From assembly GCF_033097365.1 (NCBI RefSeq), contig NZ_AP028461.1:3906001-3970000 (forward strand): DNA of 64,000 bases, written 5' to 3'. This document shows positions 40,373 through 49,339 of this stretch, in pieces. Below the pieces are notes generated by a model. That model worked only from the letters and a program-made list of their open reading frames with translations, did no database searches and was not told the DNA's origin. Origin of the DNA: Actinoplanes sichuanensis. Lineage in GTDB: Bacteria; Actinomycetota; Actinomycetes; Mycobacteriales; Micromonosporaceae. The first letter of the stretch is position 1. Each line of letters opens with the position of its first letter. The position numbers and the translations under genes were made by a program.

Positions 40373-41188
40373 TCACGCTCGCCGGTCGATCTCGTCGACG
40401 AGGGCGGTCACGGTGGCGATCACCGGTGACCCCTCGGCCAGGACGCGGTCGTTGTGGTCGGCGCCGTCGACCACCTCGAGCCGGACCAGGTCGGCGGCGG
40501 CGTCGGCCACGGCGCGGCTCTGCTCGGCCGGGACGACCTGGTCGGCGGTGCCGTAGACGACCGCCGTCGGGACCGTCACCCGCGAGATCAGCGACTGCAC
40601 CGGGTACCGGTCGCGCAGCAGCAGACCGACCGGCAGGAACGGATAGTGTGCGGCTGCGGCGGCGGGCAGGTCGGTGAACGGCGAACGCAGCAGCAACGCC
40701 GCGGGTGGATGCCGGGTCGCCAGCGCGGTGGCGACGGCCGCGCCGAGACTCTCGCCGAAGTACAGGATCGGCTGGCCGAGCCCGGCCAGGTAGGCGTGCG
40801 CGGCGTCGGCGTCCTGCGCCAGCCCGGCCTCCGACGGGCTGCCCGGATTGCCGCCATAGCCCCGATAGTCCAGTAGCAGCACGGTCAGTCCCTGCGCGGT
40901 CAGCGCGGCCGCCAGCGACTCGCGTCCGGCGCGACTTCCGGCGTTTCCATGGAGGACCAGCACGGACAGGCGCTTGTCGGGCGTACCGCTGCGGGGTGGG
41001 AGAAGCCAGGCGACGAGCCGCAGCCCGTCCGCGGTGCGCAAGGTGATCTCGCGGCCGCTGGCCGGGGCCGGCGGCGCCGCACGGTCCGGGAAGTAGATCA
41101 GCTTCCGCTGCCCGGCCCAGACCGACAGAAAGATCAACACCAACACGAGGAGTACGGCCAGAGCACCGCGCGTGACCATCCGGGGCAT
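40373..41188 (-). CDS. Membrane-anchored alpha/beta hydrolase (BEM46/YfhR-like)
   Basis: A 271-residue protein. One N-terminal membrane helix (ALAVLLVLVLIFLSVWAG) is followed by an alpha/beta hydrolase. The nucleophile elbow is GESLG (LYFGESLGAAVA), the acid is in VYGTADQVVP, and the His is in DGADHNDRV. The layout and the RKLIYFPDRAAPP start match the BEM46/YfhR group, single-pass proteins with the catalytic domain facing out of the cytoplasm. ATG 41188 (MPRMVTRG) has GGAAGGAGG just upstream. The substrate is unknown. Confidence 0.85.
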   Translation of the reverse strand: MPRMVTRGALAVLLVLVLIFLSVWAGQRKLIYFPDRAAPPAPASGREITLRTADGLRLVAWLLPPRSGTPDKRLSVLVLHGNAGSRAGRESLAAALTAQGLTVLLLDYRGYGGNPGSPSEAGLAQDADAAHAYLAGLGQPILYFGESLGAAVATALATRHPPAALLLRSPFTDLPAAAAAHYPFLPVGLLLRDRYPVQSLISRVTVPTAVVYGTADQVVPAEQSRAVADAAADLVRLEVVDGADHNDRVLAEGSPVIATVTALVDEIDRRA

Positions 41189-41296
41189 CCCCCTCCTTCC
41201 GGCCCGGCTGTGACGCACGTCGGCCCGTCCGATGAGGGCCATCGTGGCCGGTCATCGATAGTATGCACCGACAGCCGGAGAGTCTGGAGCGCGTTG

Positions 41297-42103
41297 ATGA
41301 CCTACCCGCCGTCCCCCGGTGAGCCGCTCCCGCCGCCCGTCGATCCATATGACACGCCGCAGCACACCGCACCGCTCTACCACCAGCCCGACTACCGCCA
41401 GCCCGACTACGGGCAGCCCACCTATGTCGCGCCGGCGTATCCGGCGGCCCCGCCCCCACCGCCGCCCCCGCCGGGCACGTCCCGGACGACGGTGATCGTG
41501 CTGCTGTCGGTGGCGATCGGCCTGGTCCTGCTGATGGGCGGCGGCACCGCCATCTACCTGGTCGGCAAGAGCCTGTCGACGACCACGACCAAGCAGGGTG
41601 GCACCGCGAGTCCCAGTCCGAGCCTCTCCCCCTCGACGTCGCCGAAGGACAGCATCAGCATCGAGGAGCCGGACACCCTGAACGGCCACGACAAGCTGGA
41701 CGCCGACGAGTTCGACTCGCTCACCGAGGATTTGGAGAAGGAGCTGGAGGGCTATCCGGGCGCGGCGAACGCGTTCGGCGCCGTCTACGGTTCGGTGGCC
41801 GAGAAGAAGCTGATCGCCGCGTTCGCCGCCGAGGTCGACATCGACGACCCGCAGCGGATGCTGGACGTGGTGTTCCAGTCGTTCAGCGGGGAGAACCAGC
41901 TCACCGGCGTCACCTCGGCCAGCACCGGCGCGCTCGGCGGGGTCGCGCAGTGCGGCACCACCCGCGCCGACAAGACCGACATGGCGCTGTGCGGCTGGGC
42001 CGACGAGGGCAGTGTCGGCATGTTCCTGTTCTTCGACGAGACCGCGGTCGACGTCAAGGGCGACTTCCCCGACATGCGGGCGGAGATCGAGACGAAGGAC
42101 TGA
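41297..42103 (+). CDS. Membrane protein with proline-rich cytoplasmic N-terminus and exported C-terminal domain
   Basis: A 268-residue protein. Residues 1-65 are Pro/Tyr-rich (PPSPGEPLPPPVDPY, repeated YRQPDY/YGQPTY), then comes one membrane helix (VIVLLSVAIGLVLLMGGGTAI), a Ser/Thr/Pro linker and a ~150-residue folded domain. That domain holds two Cys (VAQCGTTRADKTDMALCGW) that could form a disulphide outside the cell. The layout is common in actinobacteria for surface proteins of unknown function. ATG 41297 has GGAG at good spacing. No enzyme motif is seen. Confidence 0.75.
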   Translation: MTYPPSPGEPLPPPVDPYDTPQHTAPLYHQPDYRQPDYGQPTYVAPAYPAAPPPPPPPPGTSRTTVIVLLSVAIGLVLLMGGGTAIYLVGKSLSTTTTKQGGTASPSPSLSPSTSPKDSISIEEPDTLNGHDKLDADEFDSLTEDLEKELEGYPGAANAFGAVYGSVAEKKLIAAFAAEVDIDDPQRMLDVVFQSFSGENQLTGVTSASTGALGGVAQCGTTRADKTDMALCGWADEGSVGMFLFFDETAVDVKGDFPDMRAEIETKD

Positions 42104-42158
42104 GCGGTGTCAGAGCCGTGTCAGAGCGGTGTCTGCGGACACGCCGATGCTGGGCCAC

Positions 42159-42962
42159 ATGAACGACACCGCCACCGCCACCGTCGCCGTCACCCGCCCG
42201 GGCCGCCTCGCCGCGAAGCTGCTCGCCGACCGTCACTCACTGCCGCTGTCGATCGGGTTGCATCTCGTGCCCGGGATGCTGATCGTCGCGGCCTACTTCC
42301 TGCTGGCCGAACCGTTCGTCGAGGCGATCGGCTATCCGATCTTCATGGCCTGGGCGGTCGCCCTGGTCGTCGTTCTGGTGCCGGTGCTGTTCGGCCTGCT
42401 GTGGCTGGGCCGGCGACGTAACGGCCGATGGTCGCTGCGGGGTGTGCTGCACTACGTGGACAGACCGATTCCGCGGGGTCGGGTCGCCGCCATGATCGCC
42501 GGTCTGATCGTGTGGATGACCGTGGTGTCGCTCGCGCTGACCCCACTGGACAACCTGGTCTACGACAAGCTCTTCACCTGGGTGCCGTTCGAGGGTGCCG
42601 GCGGCAGCGCCACCACCTACCTCGACGGGTACGCCCACTCGCTGCTGGTGACCACGATGGTGATCTGCCTGCCGCTGACCGGTTTCGCGCTGCCGCTGAT
42701 CGAGGAGCTGTACTTCCGTGGTTTCCTGCTGCCCCGCATCGCCCACCTGCGGGCCGGGGCGCCGGTACTCAACACGGTGCTGTTCTCGGTGTACCACTTC
42801 TGGGCCCCGTGGACGGTCCTGTCGAAGGTGATCTTCCTGCTCCCCGGCGTGTGGCTGGTCTGGCGCCGGCAGGACATCCGCCTGTCGATCGGCATGCACG
42901 CCGGCACCACACTGCTGATGGCCTCGGTCGGCACCCTCGCCCTGATGCTCAACCTGATCTGA
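42159..42962 (+). CDS. CPBP-family intramembrane metalloprotease (CAAX protease-like)
   Basis: A 267-residue polytopic membrane protein with about seven or eight helices. The glutamate motif is EELYFRGFLLPRI, the next conserved His is in FSVYHFW and the last in SIGMHAGTT. This matches the CPBP (Abi) family, whose members include Rce1-like proteases and bacteriocin self-immunity proteins. ATG 42159 (MNDTATATVAVTRPG) is chosen; ATG 42147 is possible. It sits downstream of the proline-rich membrane protein gene by 55 bp and is followed by a shared terminator. Target peptides are unknown. Confidence 0.87.
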   Translation: MNDTATATVAVTRPGRLAAKLLADRHSLPLSIGLHLVPGMLIVAAYFLLAEPFVEAIGYPIFMAWAVALVVVLVPVLFGLLWLGRRRNGRWSLRGVLHYVDRPIPRGRVAAMIAGLIVWMTVVSLALTPLDNLVYDKLFTWVPFEGAGGSATTYLDGYAHSLLVTTMVICLPLTGFALPLIEELYFRGFLLPRIAHLRAGAPVLNTVLFSVYHFWAPWTVLSKVIFLLPGVWLVWRRQDIRLSIGMHAGTTLLMASVGTLALMLNLI

Positions 42963-42970
42963 GGCCGCAC

Positions 42971-42998
42971 GAGCCGTCGCTCACCCGAGCGACGGCTC
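42971..42998. terminator. Bidirectional hairpin terminator
   Basis: GAGCCGTCGCT (42971-42981) pairs with AGCGACGGCTC (42988-42998) around a 6-base loop, followed by GCGGTCTTTCTC. It lies between the convergent CPBP protease and LLM oxidoreductase genes and probably serves both. Confidence 0.8.
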
Positions 42999-43008
42999 GC
43001 GGTCTTTC

Positions 43009-44010
43009 TCAGGCCACGGCCGGGGCGGCCATCGCGGCTCCGGTCAGCTCGACCGAACGCAGCCGGTCCGGGACCGACTGGGCGTGGTGGGCGGTGATCA
43101 GCTCGTCGGCCTGCGCGGTCGCGGCGAACTCCTGCAGGTAGTCGCGGACCTCGTCGGGGGTGCCGACGGCCGTGTAGCGGGTCATCGACCGCAGGTGCTC
43201 GCCGCCGGGTGAGGCCAGGAACGCGTCGATCTCGGCGTCGGTGAAGTTGCGGCCACGGGTGCCACGGGTGATGAACGCCCTGGTCCGGGCCCGATAGGCG
43301 GCGGTCATCTGCGCCACCGCCTGGTCATGGTCGTCGGCGGCGACGACGTTGACCCCGACGATCACGTACGGCTCGGCGAGCTGGGCGGACGGGGTGAACG
43401 TCTCGCGGTAGACGCGGACCGCCTGGTGCAGGGCGTCCGGGGCGAAGTGCGACGCGAACGCATACGGCAGGCCGAGCCGGGCGGCGAGCTGCGCCCCGAA
43501 CAGTGACGACCCGAGGATGTAGAGCGGCACCGGCTGCTCGGCCCGGGGTACGGCTTCCACTCCCGGGATCACCGATTCGCCGGCCAGGTAGCCCTGCAGC
43601 TCGACGACGTCCTGCGGGAAGGTGTCGGCGGACAGGTGGTCGCGGCGCAGCGCCCGCATGGTGACCTGGTCGCTGCCGGGGGCCCGGCCGAGCCCGAGGT
43701 CGATGCGCCCCGGGTGCAGGGTCTCCAGGGTGCCGAACTGTTCGGCGATCACCAGCGGCGAGTGATTGGGCAGCATCACGCCGCCGGCGCCGAGCCGGAT
43801 CGTCGAGGTGTGCTCGGCGACGTGCCCGATGACGACGCTGGTGGCCGAGGACGCGATGACCGCCATGTTGTGGTGCTCGGCGTACCAGACCCGCTGGTAT
43901 CCGGCGCGTTCGGCGGTCTGGGCGAGGGCCACGCTGGCGGCGAAGCTGTCACGTGCGGTCTGCCCGGCGGAGATCGGCGCCAGGTCGAGCAGGGAGAGTG
44001 CGGTGGGCAT
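43009..44010 (-). CDS. LLM-class flavin-dependent oxidoreductase (MsnO8-like)
   Basis: A 333-residue luciferase-like monooxygenase. Diagnostic pieces are [20 protein letters not shown], the strand [20 protein letters not shown] and [12 protein letters not shown]. It matches the MsnO8-type group of single-subunit FMN/F420-family members used in oxidation of small metabolites. It follows the ArsR gene by 19 bp, so the two form an operon, and an operator-like palindrome precedes that pair. ATG 44010 gives [13 protein letters not shown]. The substrate is unknown. Confidence 0.88.
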   Translation of the reverse strand: MPTALSLLDLAPISAGQTARDSFAASVALAQTAERAGYQRVWYAEHHNMAVIASSATSVVIGHVAEHTSTIRLGAGGVMLPNHSPLVIAEQFGTLETLHPGRIDLGLGRAPGSDQVTMRALRRDHLSADTFPQDVVELQGYLAGESVIPGVEAVPRAEQPVPLYILGSSLFGAQLAARLGLPYAFASHFAPDALHQAVRVYRETFTPSAQLAEPYVIVGVNVVAADDHDQAVAQMTAAYRARTRAFITRGTRGRNFTDAEIDAFLASPGGEHLRSMTRYTAVGTPDEVRDYLQEFAATAQADELITAHHAQSVPDRLRSVELTGAAMAAPAVA

Positions 44011-44029
44011 GACGGGTCGCCTTCCGATG

Positions 44030-44320
44030 TCACAGGGTGTGGTGCAGGCGTTCGGTGAAGGCGCGGATGCGCTGCTCGTCGCGGCGGTAGTAGATCCACT
44101 GGCCGCGTCGGGTGGCCTGCAGGAATCCGGCCCGCTGCAGGATCGCCAGGTGGGCCGAGACGGTGGAGACGGAGCAGCCGGCCCGACGCTGGATCAGGCC
44201 GACGCAGACGCCGATCTCCGCCGCGTCGTCGGCGCCGGGAAAGTGCGCGGCCGGGTCCTTCAGCCACGCCAGGATGGCCAGGCGTGTCTCGTTGGACAGC
44301 GCCTTGCATTCCTCGAGCAT
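44030..44320 (-). CDS. ArsR-type winged-helix regulator
   Basis: A 96-residue regulator with the ArsR fold: [17 protein letters not shown] at the N-terminus, the recognition helix [19 protein letters not shown] and the wing [12 protein letters not shown]. The metal-binding ELCVCDL motif of arsenic/zinc sensors is replaced by a non-Cys segment ([14 protein letters not shown]), although two Cys remain nearby, so the signal could be redox or a small molecule. It is the first gene of an operon with the LLM oxidoreductase. A palindrome lies 21 bp upstream of its ATG. Confidence 0.88.
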   Translation of the reverse strand: MLEECKALSNETRLAILAWLKDPAAHFPGADDAAEIGVCVGLIQRRAGCSVSTVSAHLAILQRAGFLQATRRGQWIYYRRDEQRIRAFTERLHHTL

Positions 44321-44341
44321 CCCGGTGCACCCTCCTTCGGC

Positions 44342-44361
44342 ATTTCGCTGATTAACGAAAT
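44342..44361. promoter_or_regulatory. Palindrome ATTTCG-N8-CGAAAT, candidate ArsR operator
   Basis: Perfect 6-bp arms at 44342-44347 and 44356-44361 with the AT-rich centre CTGATTAA, in front of the ArsR/LLM operon. This is a strong match to the size and form of ArsR operators; autoregulation is inferred. Confidence 0.65.
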
Positions 44362-44446
44362 TACGTCACGCACCGTGGATCCGGCCACCGCCCGAGACAC
44401 GGCTCACTGCCCCGCCGCTCACTGCGGCGGTCGGTAACCTGGCCCC

Positions 44447-44842
44447 ATGGGCGACCTTGACCTGGATCGAATCGACAGACGCTTCGTCTTCTGGGCCACC
44501 TACCTCGGCGGTGACCCGACGGAGACGGACAAGATGCGGTGGATCACCTTCACCGACGGGTCCGGCGGATGCCTACGGCACGAGGACGCCGAGCCGAAGA
44601 TCCTGCGTCGCTTCGACCGGGACGCCGGTCAGCACGGTATCCACCCGGCCGGGACGGCGTTCGACCGGAGCGACGGTGTGTGGCGTGAGTCGGAGGGCGC
44701 CTACCGCAACCATTACCGCGGTGGTGACTACGGCGACGTCGTCTCGACGGCCGAGGCGACCGAGATCCTGATCGGGTTCGGCTACCCGGCAGAGACCTTG
44801 ACCGCCGACCCCGTACCGGAACCTCGCCGGCAGGCCGGTTGA
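44447..44842 (+). CDS. Hypothetical protein (131 residues)
   Basis: A small soluble protein of unknown family, rich in Asp, Arg and Gly (DRIDRRFVFWATYLGGDP, YRNHYRGGDYGDVVS). It has no signal, membrane segment or catalytic motif. ATG 44447 follows the ArsR operator by 85 bp on the opposite strand. The DUF1963 gene starts 20 bp after its stop, so they may be co-transcribed. Composition is in line with the region. Confidence 0.55.
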   Translation: MGDLDLDRIDRRFVFWATYLGGDPTETDKMRWITFTDGSGGCLRHEDAEPKILRRFDRDAGQHGIHPAGTAFDRSDGVWRESEGAYRNHYRGGDYGDVVSTAEATEILIGFGYPAETLTADPVPEPRRQAG

Positions 44843-44861
44843 CACATGACAGGATGCCCCG

Positions 44862-45746
44862 GTGGGGATCCTGGAGTCGACGGCGAATGCGGCCGACCTG
44901 ATCGAGGTGGCGCGGACGACGCTGCCGCCGGCGGTGGCGGATACGTGGATCGGGCTGTTGCGTCCCGCCGTCCGGTTTCGTCGAGCCGAGGTCGGCGACG
45001 TGGTCGTCGGGCAGCTGGGTGGGGCGCCGGCGTTGCCGGAGGATCTGGAATGGCCGCGGTCGACAGCGGGGCGTCCCCTAGGTTTCGTCGCGGGTGTCGA
45101 CCTGGCTCGAGTCCCGACCGGCAGCCTGGACATCCCGTTGCCGGCCGACGGCAGGCTGCTGATGTTCTACCGCGACCCGTCGGAGGATCCGGACAAGAGG
45201 TTCTGGATCAGCGATCCGGTACCTGTCCGTCAGCCGCCGACAGGTCACCTCGTGTTCGGGCCGGCGGGAACGCAGACGACGACGCGAACCGAACCCGGCG
45301 CGGCCGTCTACCCCGAGATCCCGCTCGCCATGGAGGTGACCGCGACGGGGCCGGACTGGGATCATCCCGCCCTGGAGCAGGCCGTTGCGGACCTGTCCGA
45401 GGCGGACCGACGGTTCATGGCCGAGCCGTCCAACAGCGACGACTTCCGCGACGAGCTCAGCATGCGGACCGAGACGCCGCACCACTACCTCGGCGGATAC
45501 GCCCACCCTGTCCAGAGATCAGTCGAGTTCGCCGCCGCGATGCAACGCCTGGGCAGCGGTGTCTCCTCCTCCGATCCGGCGTTGTGGGACGAGGCCCGTC
45601 AGTGGACGTCACTGATGCAGATCGACTCCGACGACGACGCGGAGATGATGTGGGGCGACAGCGGCAGTCTGTACTGGGTGATCCGGCGCGACGACCTTGC
45701 CGCAGGCCGCTTCGACGCCGCGGCCTTCCTCTTCCAGTGCCATTGA
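44862..45746 (+). CDS. DUF1963 (YwqG-like) family protein, second copy
   Basis: A 294-residue protein with the YwqG blocks: GGAPALPEDLEWPRSTAGRP, LGFVAGVDLARV, GRLLMFYRDP, HHYLGGYAHPVQ and a C-terminal WTSLMQIDSDDDAEMMWGDS block ending SLYWVIRRDDLAAGRF. It is diverged from the copy at 37962-38813, so the two are not a recent duplication. GTG 44862 lies 20 bp after the preceding stop. The family's role is unknown. Confidence 0.83.
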   Translation: MGILESTANAADLIEVARTTLPPAVADTWIGLLRPAVRFRRAEVGDVVVGQLGGAPALPEDLEWPRSTAGRPLGFVAGVDLARVPTGSLDIPLPADGRLLMFYRDPSEDPDKRFWISDPVPVRQPPTGHLVFGPAGTQTTTRTEPGAAVYPEIPLAMEVTATGPDWDHPALEQAVADLSEADRRFMAEPSNSDDFRDELSMRTETPHHYLGGYAHPVQRSVEFAAAMQRLGSGVSSSDPALWDEARQWTSLMQIDSDDDAEMMWGDSGSLYWVIRRDDLAAGRFDAAAFLFQCH

Positions 45747-45878
45747 TCGATCGCGCGGATCAGATACGGGCTCGGGAGTGCTCGGACCGGCGTTCGTGGC
45801 GCAAATCGGCGCGCGGATCGCGGTCCTTCTCTCGCCGCGGAACGGCCGCCGAGTCGGGAGTGCGTCGCCTGGTATGAC

Positions 45879-46385
45879 ATGTCCGTGACGCACTTCGTGG
45901 ATCTCAGTCCGTACACCTACAACGACACCGACATCATCTGGACCTACGAGGGATGGGTCACCTACCGGCCCCGATACGAGCGCCTCAACGTCGGCTGGCT
46001 CGACGCACCCCACGACTTCCCCCAGGGACCGACGCCGCCGTGGCTCCCTGACGCGCTGCTCGACATCGTCGCCGGGCCGCAGATCAACTCCATGCGCGGC
46101 TTCCATGTGTGCGCGTTCTGCCCGAGATCGAAGGCCGCGACGCGATCCATGATCGAAGTGGACCACCCGAGCGGAGAACTGTCGCTCGGCCACACCGAGA
46201 TCAGGATCCCGGCGCGGGCCGGAACGATGTTCGCTGCCCCCAGTCTCATCTGGCACTACATCACCGCCCACGAGTACCGTCCACCAGCCGATTTCATCGA
46301 AGCGGTGAAGGGCTACGACAGCAGCTGGACAAGAGAACCGAGCCCGTGGATCCCGGAGGACGCCGACCGAATCCTGGTCGATTGA
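45879..46385 (+). CDS. Hypothetical protein (168 residues)
   Basis: A soluble protein with many aromatic residues at the N-terminus (THFVDLSPYTYNDTDIIWTY) and two nearby Cys (VCAFCPRSKA) that could bind metal with nearby His. Near-identical small proteins are common in actinomycete genomes without assigned function; I cannot name a family. ATG 45879 begins MSVTHFVDL. It stands alone, 132 bp after the DUF1963 gene. Confidence 0.6.
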   Translation: MSVTHFVDLSPYTYNDTDIIWTYEGWVTYRPRYERLNVGWLDAPHDFPQGPTPPWLPDALLDIVAGPQINSMRGFHVCAFCPRSKAATRSMIEVDHPSGELSLGHTEIRIPARAGTMFAAPSLIWHYITAHEYRPPADFIEAVKGYDSSWTREPSPWIPEDADRILVD

Positions 46386-46792
46386 GGCCGGTTCCGGAGC
46401 CGGATCACAGTGAGTTCGTCGCTCTGAGGAACTCGTTCGGATGAGCTACCGGCTACCGAGCCGGAGATCCCCTCCCCGATCGATATTCCGTGTGACGTGC
46501 TGGAACGGGTCCAGGACGCTGCCGGCTGCACGTCCGTCCTCCGCATCCAGGATCACCGCGGCCGTGGTGTCTTTCGCGCGCCGTCACCGGTCCCCGGTAG
46601 GTACCCGGCAGCCCTTTGTGTCGACGTCCTCGGGGCGTCTTCGTGGTGTCGTGATGTTCGGTGGCACTCGACCGGCGGCACGCTCGCCCCCCGTCAGAAG
46701 CGGTCTGCCGGCCGGTGGATCCTGCACGCGATGCGGTACGACGGCGCCGAGCACACCGTGGCAGGATGCACCAGGGCAAATGGGGGATTCGA
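46386..46792. other. Intergenic region, 407 bp, possible decayed coding sequence
   Basis: An open frame from 46497 (MLERVQDAAGCTSVLRIQDH) looks partly protein-like for about 35 codons and then degenerates. I could not connect it with a known family, so I treat the stretch as non-coding or remnant. The promoter of the lipoprotein gene should lie near its right end. Confidence 0.35.
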
Positions 46793-47386
46793 ATGCGCTG
46801 GCGATGGGTCGTGGTTGCAGTCATGGTTGCCGTTGGTGGATGTGGAACGAACGCGGCAGGCCGGCCGGAAGACGGGGCTGCCCCTGCCGCGCCCGTATCC
46901 GCCGGCAGCTCCCCCGCCGGTCCGCCTTGGTACTCGGTCGTCGACGAGGGGCCGACGATCTCGGGTGCGGTATTGGAGACCACCGGCCCCGGAGCGGTCC
47001 CGAACGGGTGGGACGACGAGAACCGGTTCTCCCGCTTGTGGACCTACACCGGCCGGGTCCTCTCGGTGAAGGTCGACATCAACCGTGCCGACCCGCATGC
47101 CGACAGACGGCAAGACCTGCAGCGCGACGCGGCGGTGTCACAGGAAGCCGGACACCTGCACGTGCCCCTGACGGGAATCGGCGACGGTGGCATCGCCATC
47201 CTCGCGAAGCATTTGAAGGGCGCCGGCCGCGCCGTGATTCGAGCGAACGTCTACTCCGGCAACGCGGTGGCCAGCATTCTTCTGCCCACCGAGGGCGCCA
47301 TCACCACGGAACAGGACTTGGCGGCACACTCCGCCGAACTGATCGCCGCTTTGACTGAGGTGCTCGACGACTTGCGGGCGCAGTAA
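46793..47386 (+). CDS. Putative lipoprotein of unknown function
   Basis: A 197-residue exported protein. The N-terminus RWRWVVVAVMVAVGGCG is a lipoprotein signal with a lipobox-like VGGC; after the Cys there is a Pro/Ala-rich spacer and then a soluble domain (SRLWTYTGRVLSVKVDINRA, ITTEQDLAAHSAELIAALTE). No enzyme motif. ATG 46793 has GGGGGA five bases upstream. It stands alone at the edge of the zone of decayed genes. Confidence 0.65.
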   Translation: MRWRWVVVAVMVAVGGCGTNAAGRPEDGAAPAAPVSAGSSPAGPPWYSVVDEGPTISGAVLETTGPGAVPNGWDDENRFSRLWTYTGRVLSVKVDINRADPHADRRQDLQRDAAVSQEAGHLHVPLTGIGDGGIAILAKHLKGAGRAVIRANVYSGNAVASILLPTEGAITTEQDLAAHSAELIAALTEVLDDLRAQ

Positions 47387-47500
47387 GTCCACCGGAGGCC
47401 GCAACCCTGAACGGCCACCCGGCCTCCGGCACGGCCCGCGCACTCGCATCGCACGAAAGGATGCCGACCCGCCGAGAGACCTACCGGGCGGGGTAACGGC

Positions 47501-47734
47501 GTACTGCGCGGTTCCGAACGCGAGCACGTCCGCCGCGACGACCCGGTCCGGAGCCCTGCCGACCACGGTGAAGAACACCTTCAGGTCATGCGCGACCGCG
47601 ACCACCGTGTTCGGCCGCGACCGCACCGCCAGAGACTCCAGATACGCATCCAGCACCGCCACCCCGAACCTCACGACCAGACCACCAGCCGCGTCCCGGG
47701 ACCGCACCAACCGCAAACCACTCCACAACGACAT
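47501..47734 (-). pseudogene. Tyrosine integrase fragment (N-terminal SAM-like domain only)
   Basis: MSLWSGLRLVRSRD, then VLDAYLESLAVRSRPNTVVA, AHDLKVFFTVVG and VAADVLAF match the core-binding domain of tyrosine recombinases. Homology stops after about 78 residues at a TAQ-like position, and the rest (catalytic R-H-R-Y domain) is missing. The following residues are low complexity. This is a truncated remnant of an integrase gene from a mobile element. Confidence 0.65.
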
Positions 47735-47820
47735 CCAGGAACCCCTCAATACCCGATCCACCAGCACAAACATGCCGTGGATCACCAAGGATTACCTGCA
47801 TATCAAGCAGATCAGTGCGT

Positions 47821-48357
47821 TCAGCGATCGGCGCCAGCCGGCGGTGTGCCGCCGCGTTGCGGGTGGTTGAGGGCTGGAATCCGTTCGCCGGGCTTGGCGA
47901 ACCATGCCGGAGCATCGGCGGTCAGCGTCGTCTCGATCCGCAGCCTCGACAGGGCGTCGAGTTCCGGCAAGGCATCGGGTTCGAACCAACCGACCTCGGT
48001 CGATTCGTCGTCGTTTACCCGTGGCTCCCCGCCGATCGCGCGACAGCGAAACCACACGTTGAGGTACTCACAGACGTCTCCATTCGGGTAGATGGCCTGG
48101 TTCAGGGCGACTCCACCGATCCGATCGATCTCGGCCATCACGCCCGTCTCCTCGAAGATTTCGCGTACCACCGCATCGGCCGGCTGCTCGCCGGGGTCAA
48201 TCGCACCAGCTGGGAGCCCTCACGATCCGTCGTCGCTGCGCCGGCCGAGCAGGATCTGCCCGCGGTCGTTGCGGACAACGGCGCTGACTCCGGGCAGCAT
48301 CAACAGATCGTGGCCGATACGAGCACGAAGGCCAGCGATGTAGGGCGAGATCGGCAT
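47821..48357 (-). pseudogene. Nudix hydrolase gene interrupted by an in-frame TGA
   Basis: From ATG 48357 the frame reads MPISPYIAGLRARIGHDLL, VSAVVRNDRGQILLGRRSDD, then a TGA at 48220-48222 where homologues have Trp (DDGxW), then GLPAGAIDPGE and AVVREIFEETGV. The Nudix box (G-x5-E-x7-REUxEExGU) is intact downstream of the stop. It continues without a frameshift to 47821 with a typical Nudix C-terminus. A single TGG-to-TGA change accounts for the break. A truncated product could start at GTG 48171, but it would lack part of the box. A sequencing error is possible. Confidence 0.75.
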
Positions 48358-48431
48358 GCGGGCGACAGTAATGACCGCCGTCCACCGCTCGGCGCGCACG
48401 GACGGCGGGCAGGAGAGTACGCGACGGGTTC

Positions 48432-49235
48432 ATGGTGTTTGATCACTCTGTGCGCGAGGATTGGCAGCCGGAACCGCGGATGCCCGACGAAGACAGCGTT
48501 GCCGTCGGTCGATTGCTGAACCGGCTCGAACACCAGCCGTCCGGCGATCTCTGGGAAGCGCTCGAAGGCTTGCTCATTGTCGAGGTGGAGTGTTGGTTCC
48601 GGGAGGGTTTCGCAGCTCTGCCCGCTCTTGCTCGCATCGCTCAGTCCAGCGGTGAGAGAGACCGGCATCAGGCTCTCGACCTTGCCGCAATGATCGTCCG
48701 GACGCTGCATCGCAATCACATGTACGACGATCTGGTGCGGGCGAACTCGGAAGCTGTAGCGGATTTGCACCGCCTCGCTGAAGCTCGGCTGACCGCCAGC
48801 GGCCACCGTGCGCTGACCACACTTCTGCAGGACGCCCTGGCCTTTGCCGGTTATACGCTCTGGGCTTCGATCAGCCTGGACTTCACCGACGAGCACTACC
48901 ACGTGGGCTGCCCCCACTGCCCCACCCGCCTGGCGATCGTCATCGGCGAGCACGGCCGCTACTCGGCCTTCCGCCACTACAACGACGGCGACACTCACCG
49001 GATCCCGCTGAAGCCGGCCAGGCCGGAAGAGTTGACCGGGATAAGCCGATGGATGCACGACACCGCTGCCAACGGCGGCGACATGCTCCTTGCCGATGGG
49101 CTGACCTACCTATTCGGCCAGGCCAGCTGCGGGCTGTGCGGCAGCACCTTCAACATCGCCGACTGGCTCGAAGCCGAGAACAGCCCACATCAGCCAATCG
49201 CCCCGATCGTTGCCAGGAATGACTTCTCTACGTAA
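48432..49235 (+). CDS. Hypothetical protein with a C-terminal zinc-ribbon-like pair
   Basis: A 267-residue protein. The first 130 residues are helical. The second half carries CPHC (GCPHCPTRLAIVIGEHG) and CGLC (CGLCGSTFNIADW), a C-x2-C/C-x2-C pair likely to bind zinc, around a beta-rich segment. This could be a nucleic acid or protein-binding module; no catalytic motif is seen. ATG 48432 (MVFDHSVRED) is chosen. It lies between two decayed genes in an accessory zone and is itself intact. Confidence 0.65.
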   Translation: MVFDHSVREDWQPEPRMPDEDSVAVGRLLNRLEHQPSGDLWEALEGLLIVEVECWFREGFAALPALARIAQSSGERDRHQALDLAAMIVRTLHRNHMYDDLVRANSEAVADLHRLAEARLTASGHRALTTLLQDALAFAGYTLWASISLDFTDEHYHVGCPHCPTRLAIVIGEHGRYSAFRHYNDGDTHRIPLKPARPEELTGISRWMHDTAANGGDMLLADGLTYLFGQASCGLCGSTFNIADWLEAENSPHQPIAPIVARNDFST

Positions 49236-49339
49236 TACGCCAGCCCCCGAGGAGACCGTCGACGTGCGCGGACGGCGGCATGTGAGCGCGTCAGCGGCTT
49301 CGGAAGTTCGCACGGACTGATGGTGAAGCGAGGAGAGTC

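Noticed and set aside
46453..47069. Open frames on both strands upstream of and over the lipoprotein gene
   Set aside because: They conflict with the lipoprotein frame, which has a clear signal peptide, lipobox and Shine-Dalgarno.
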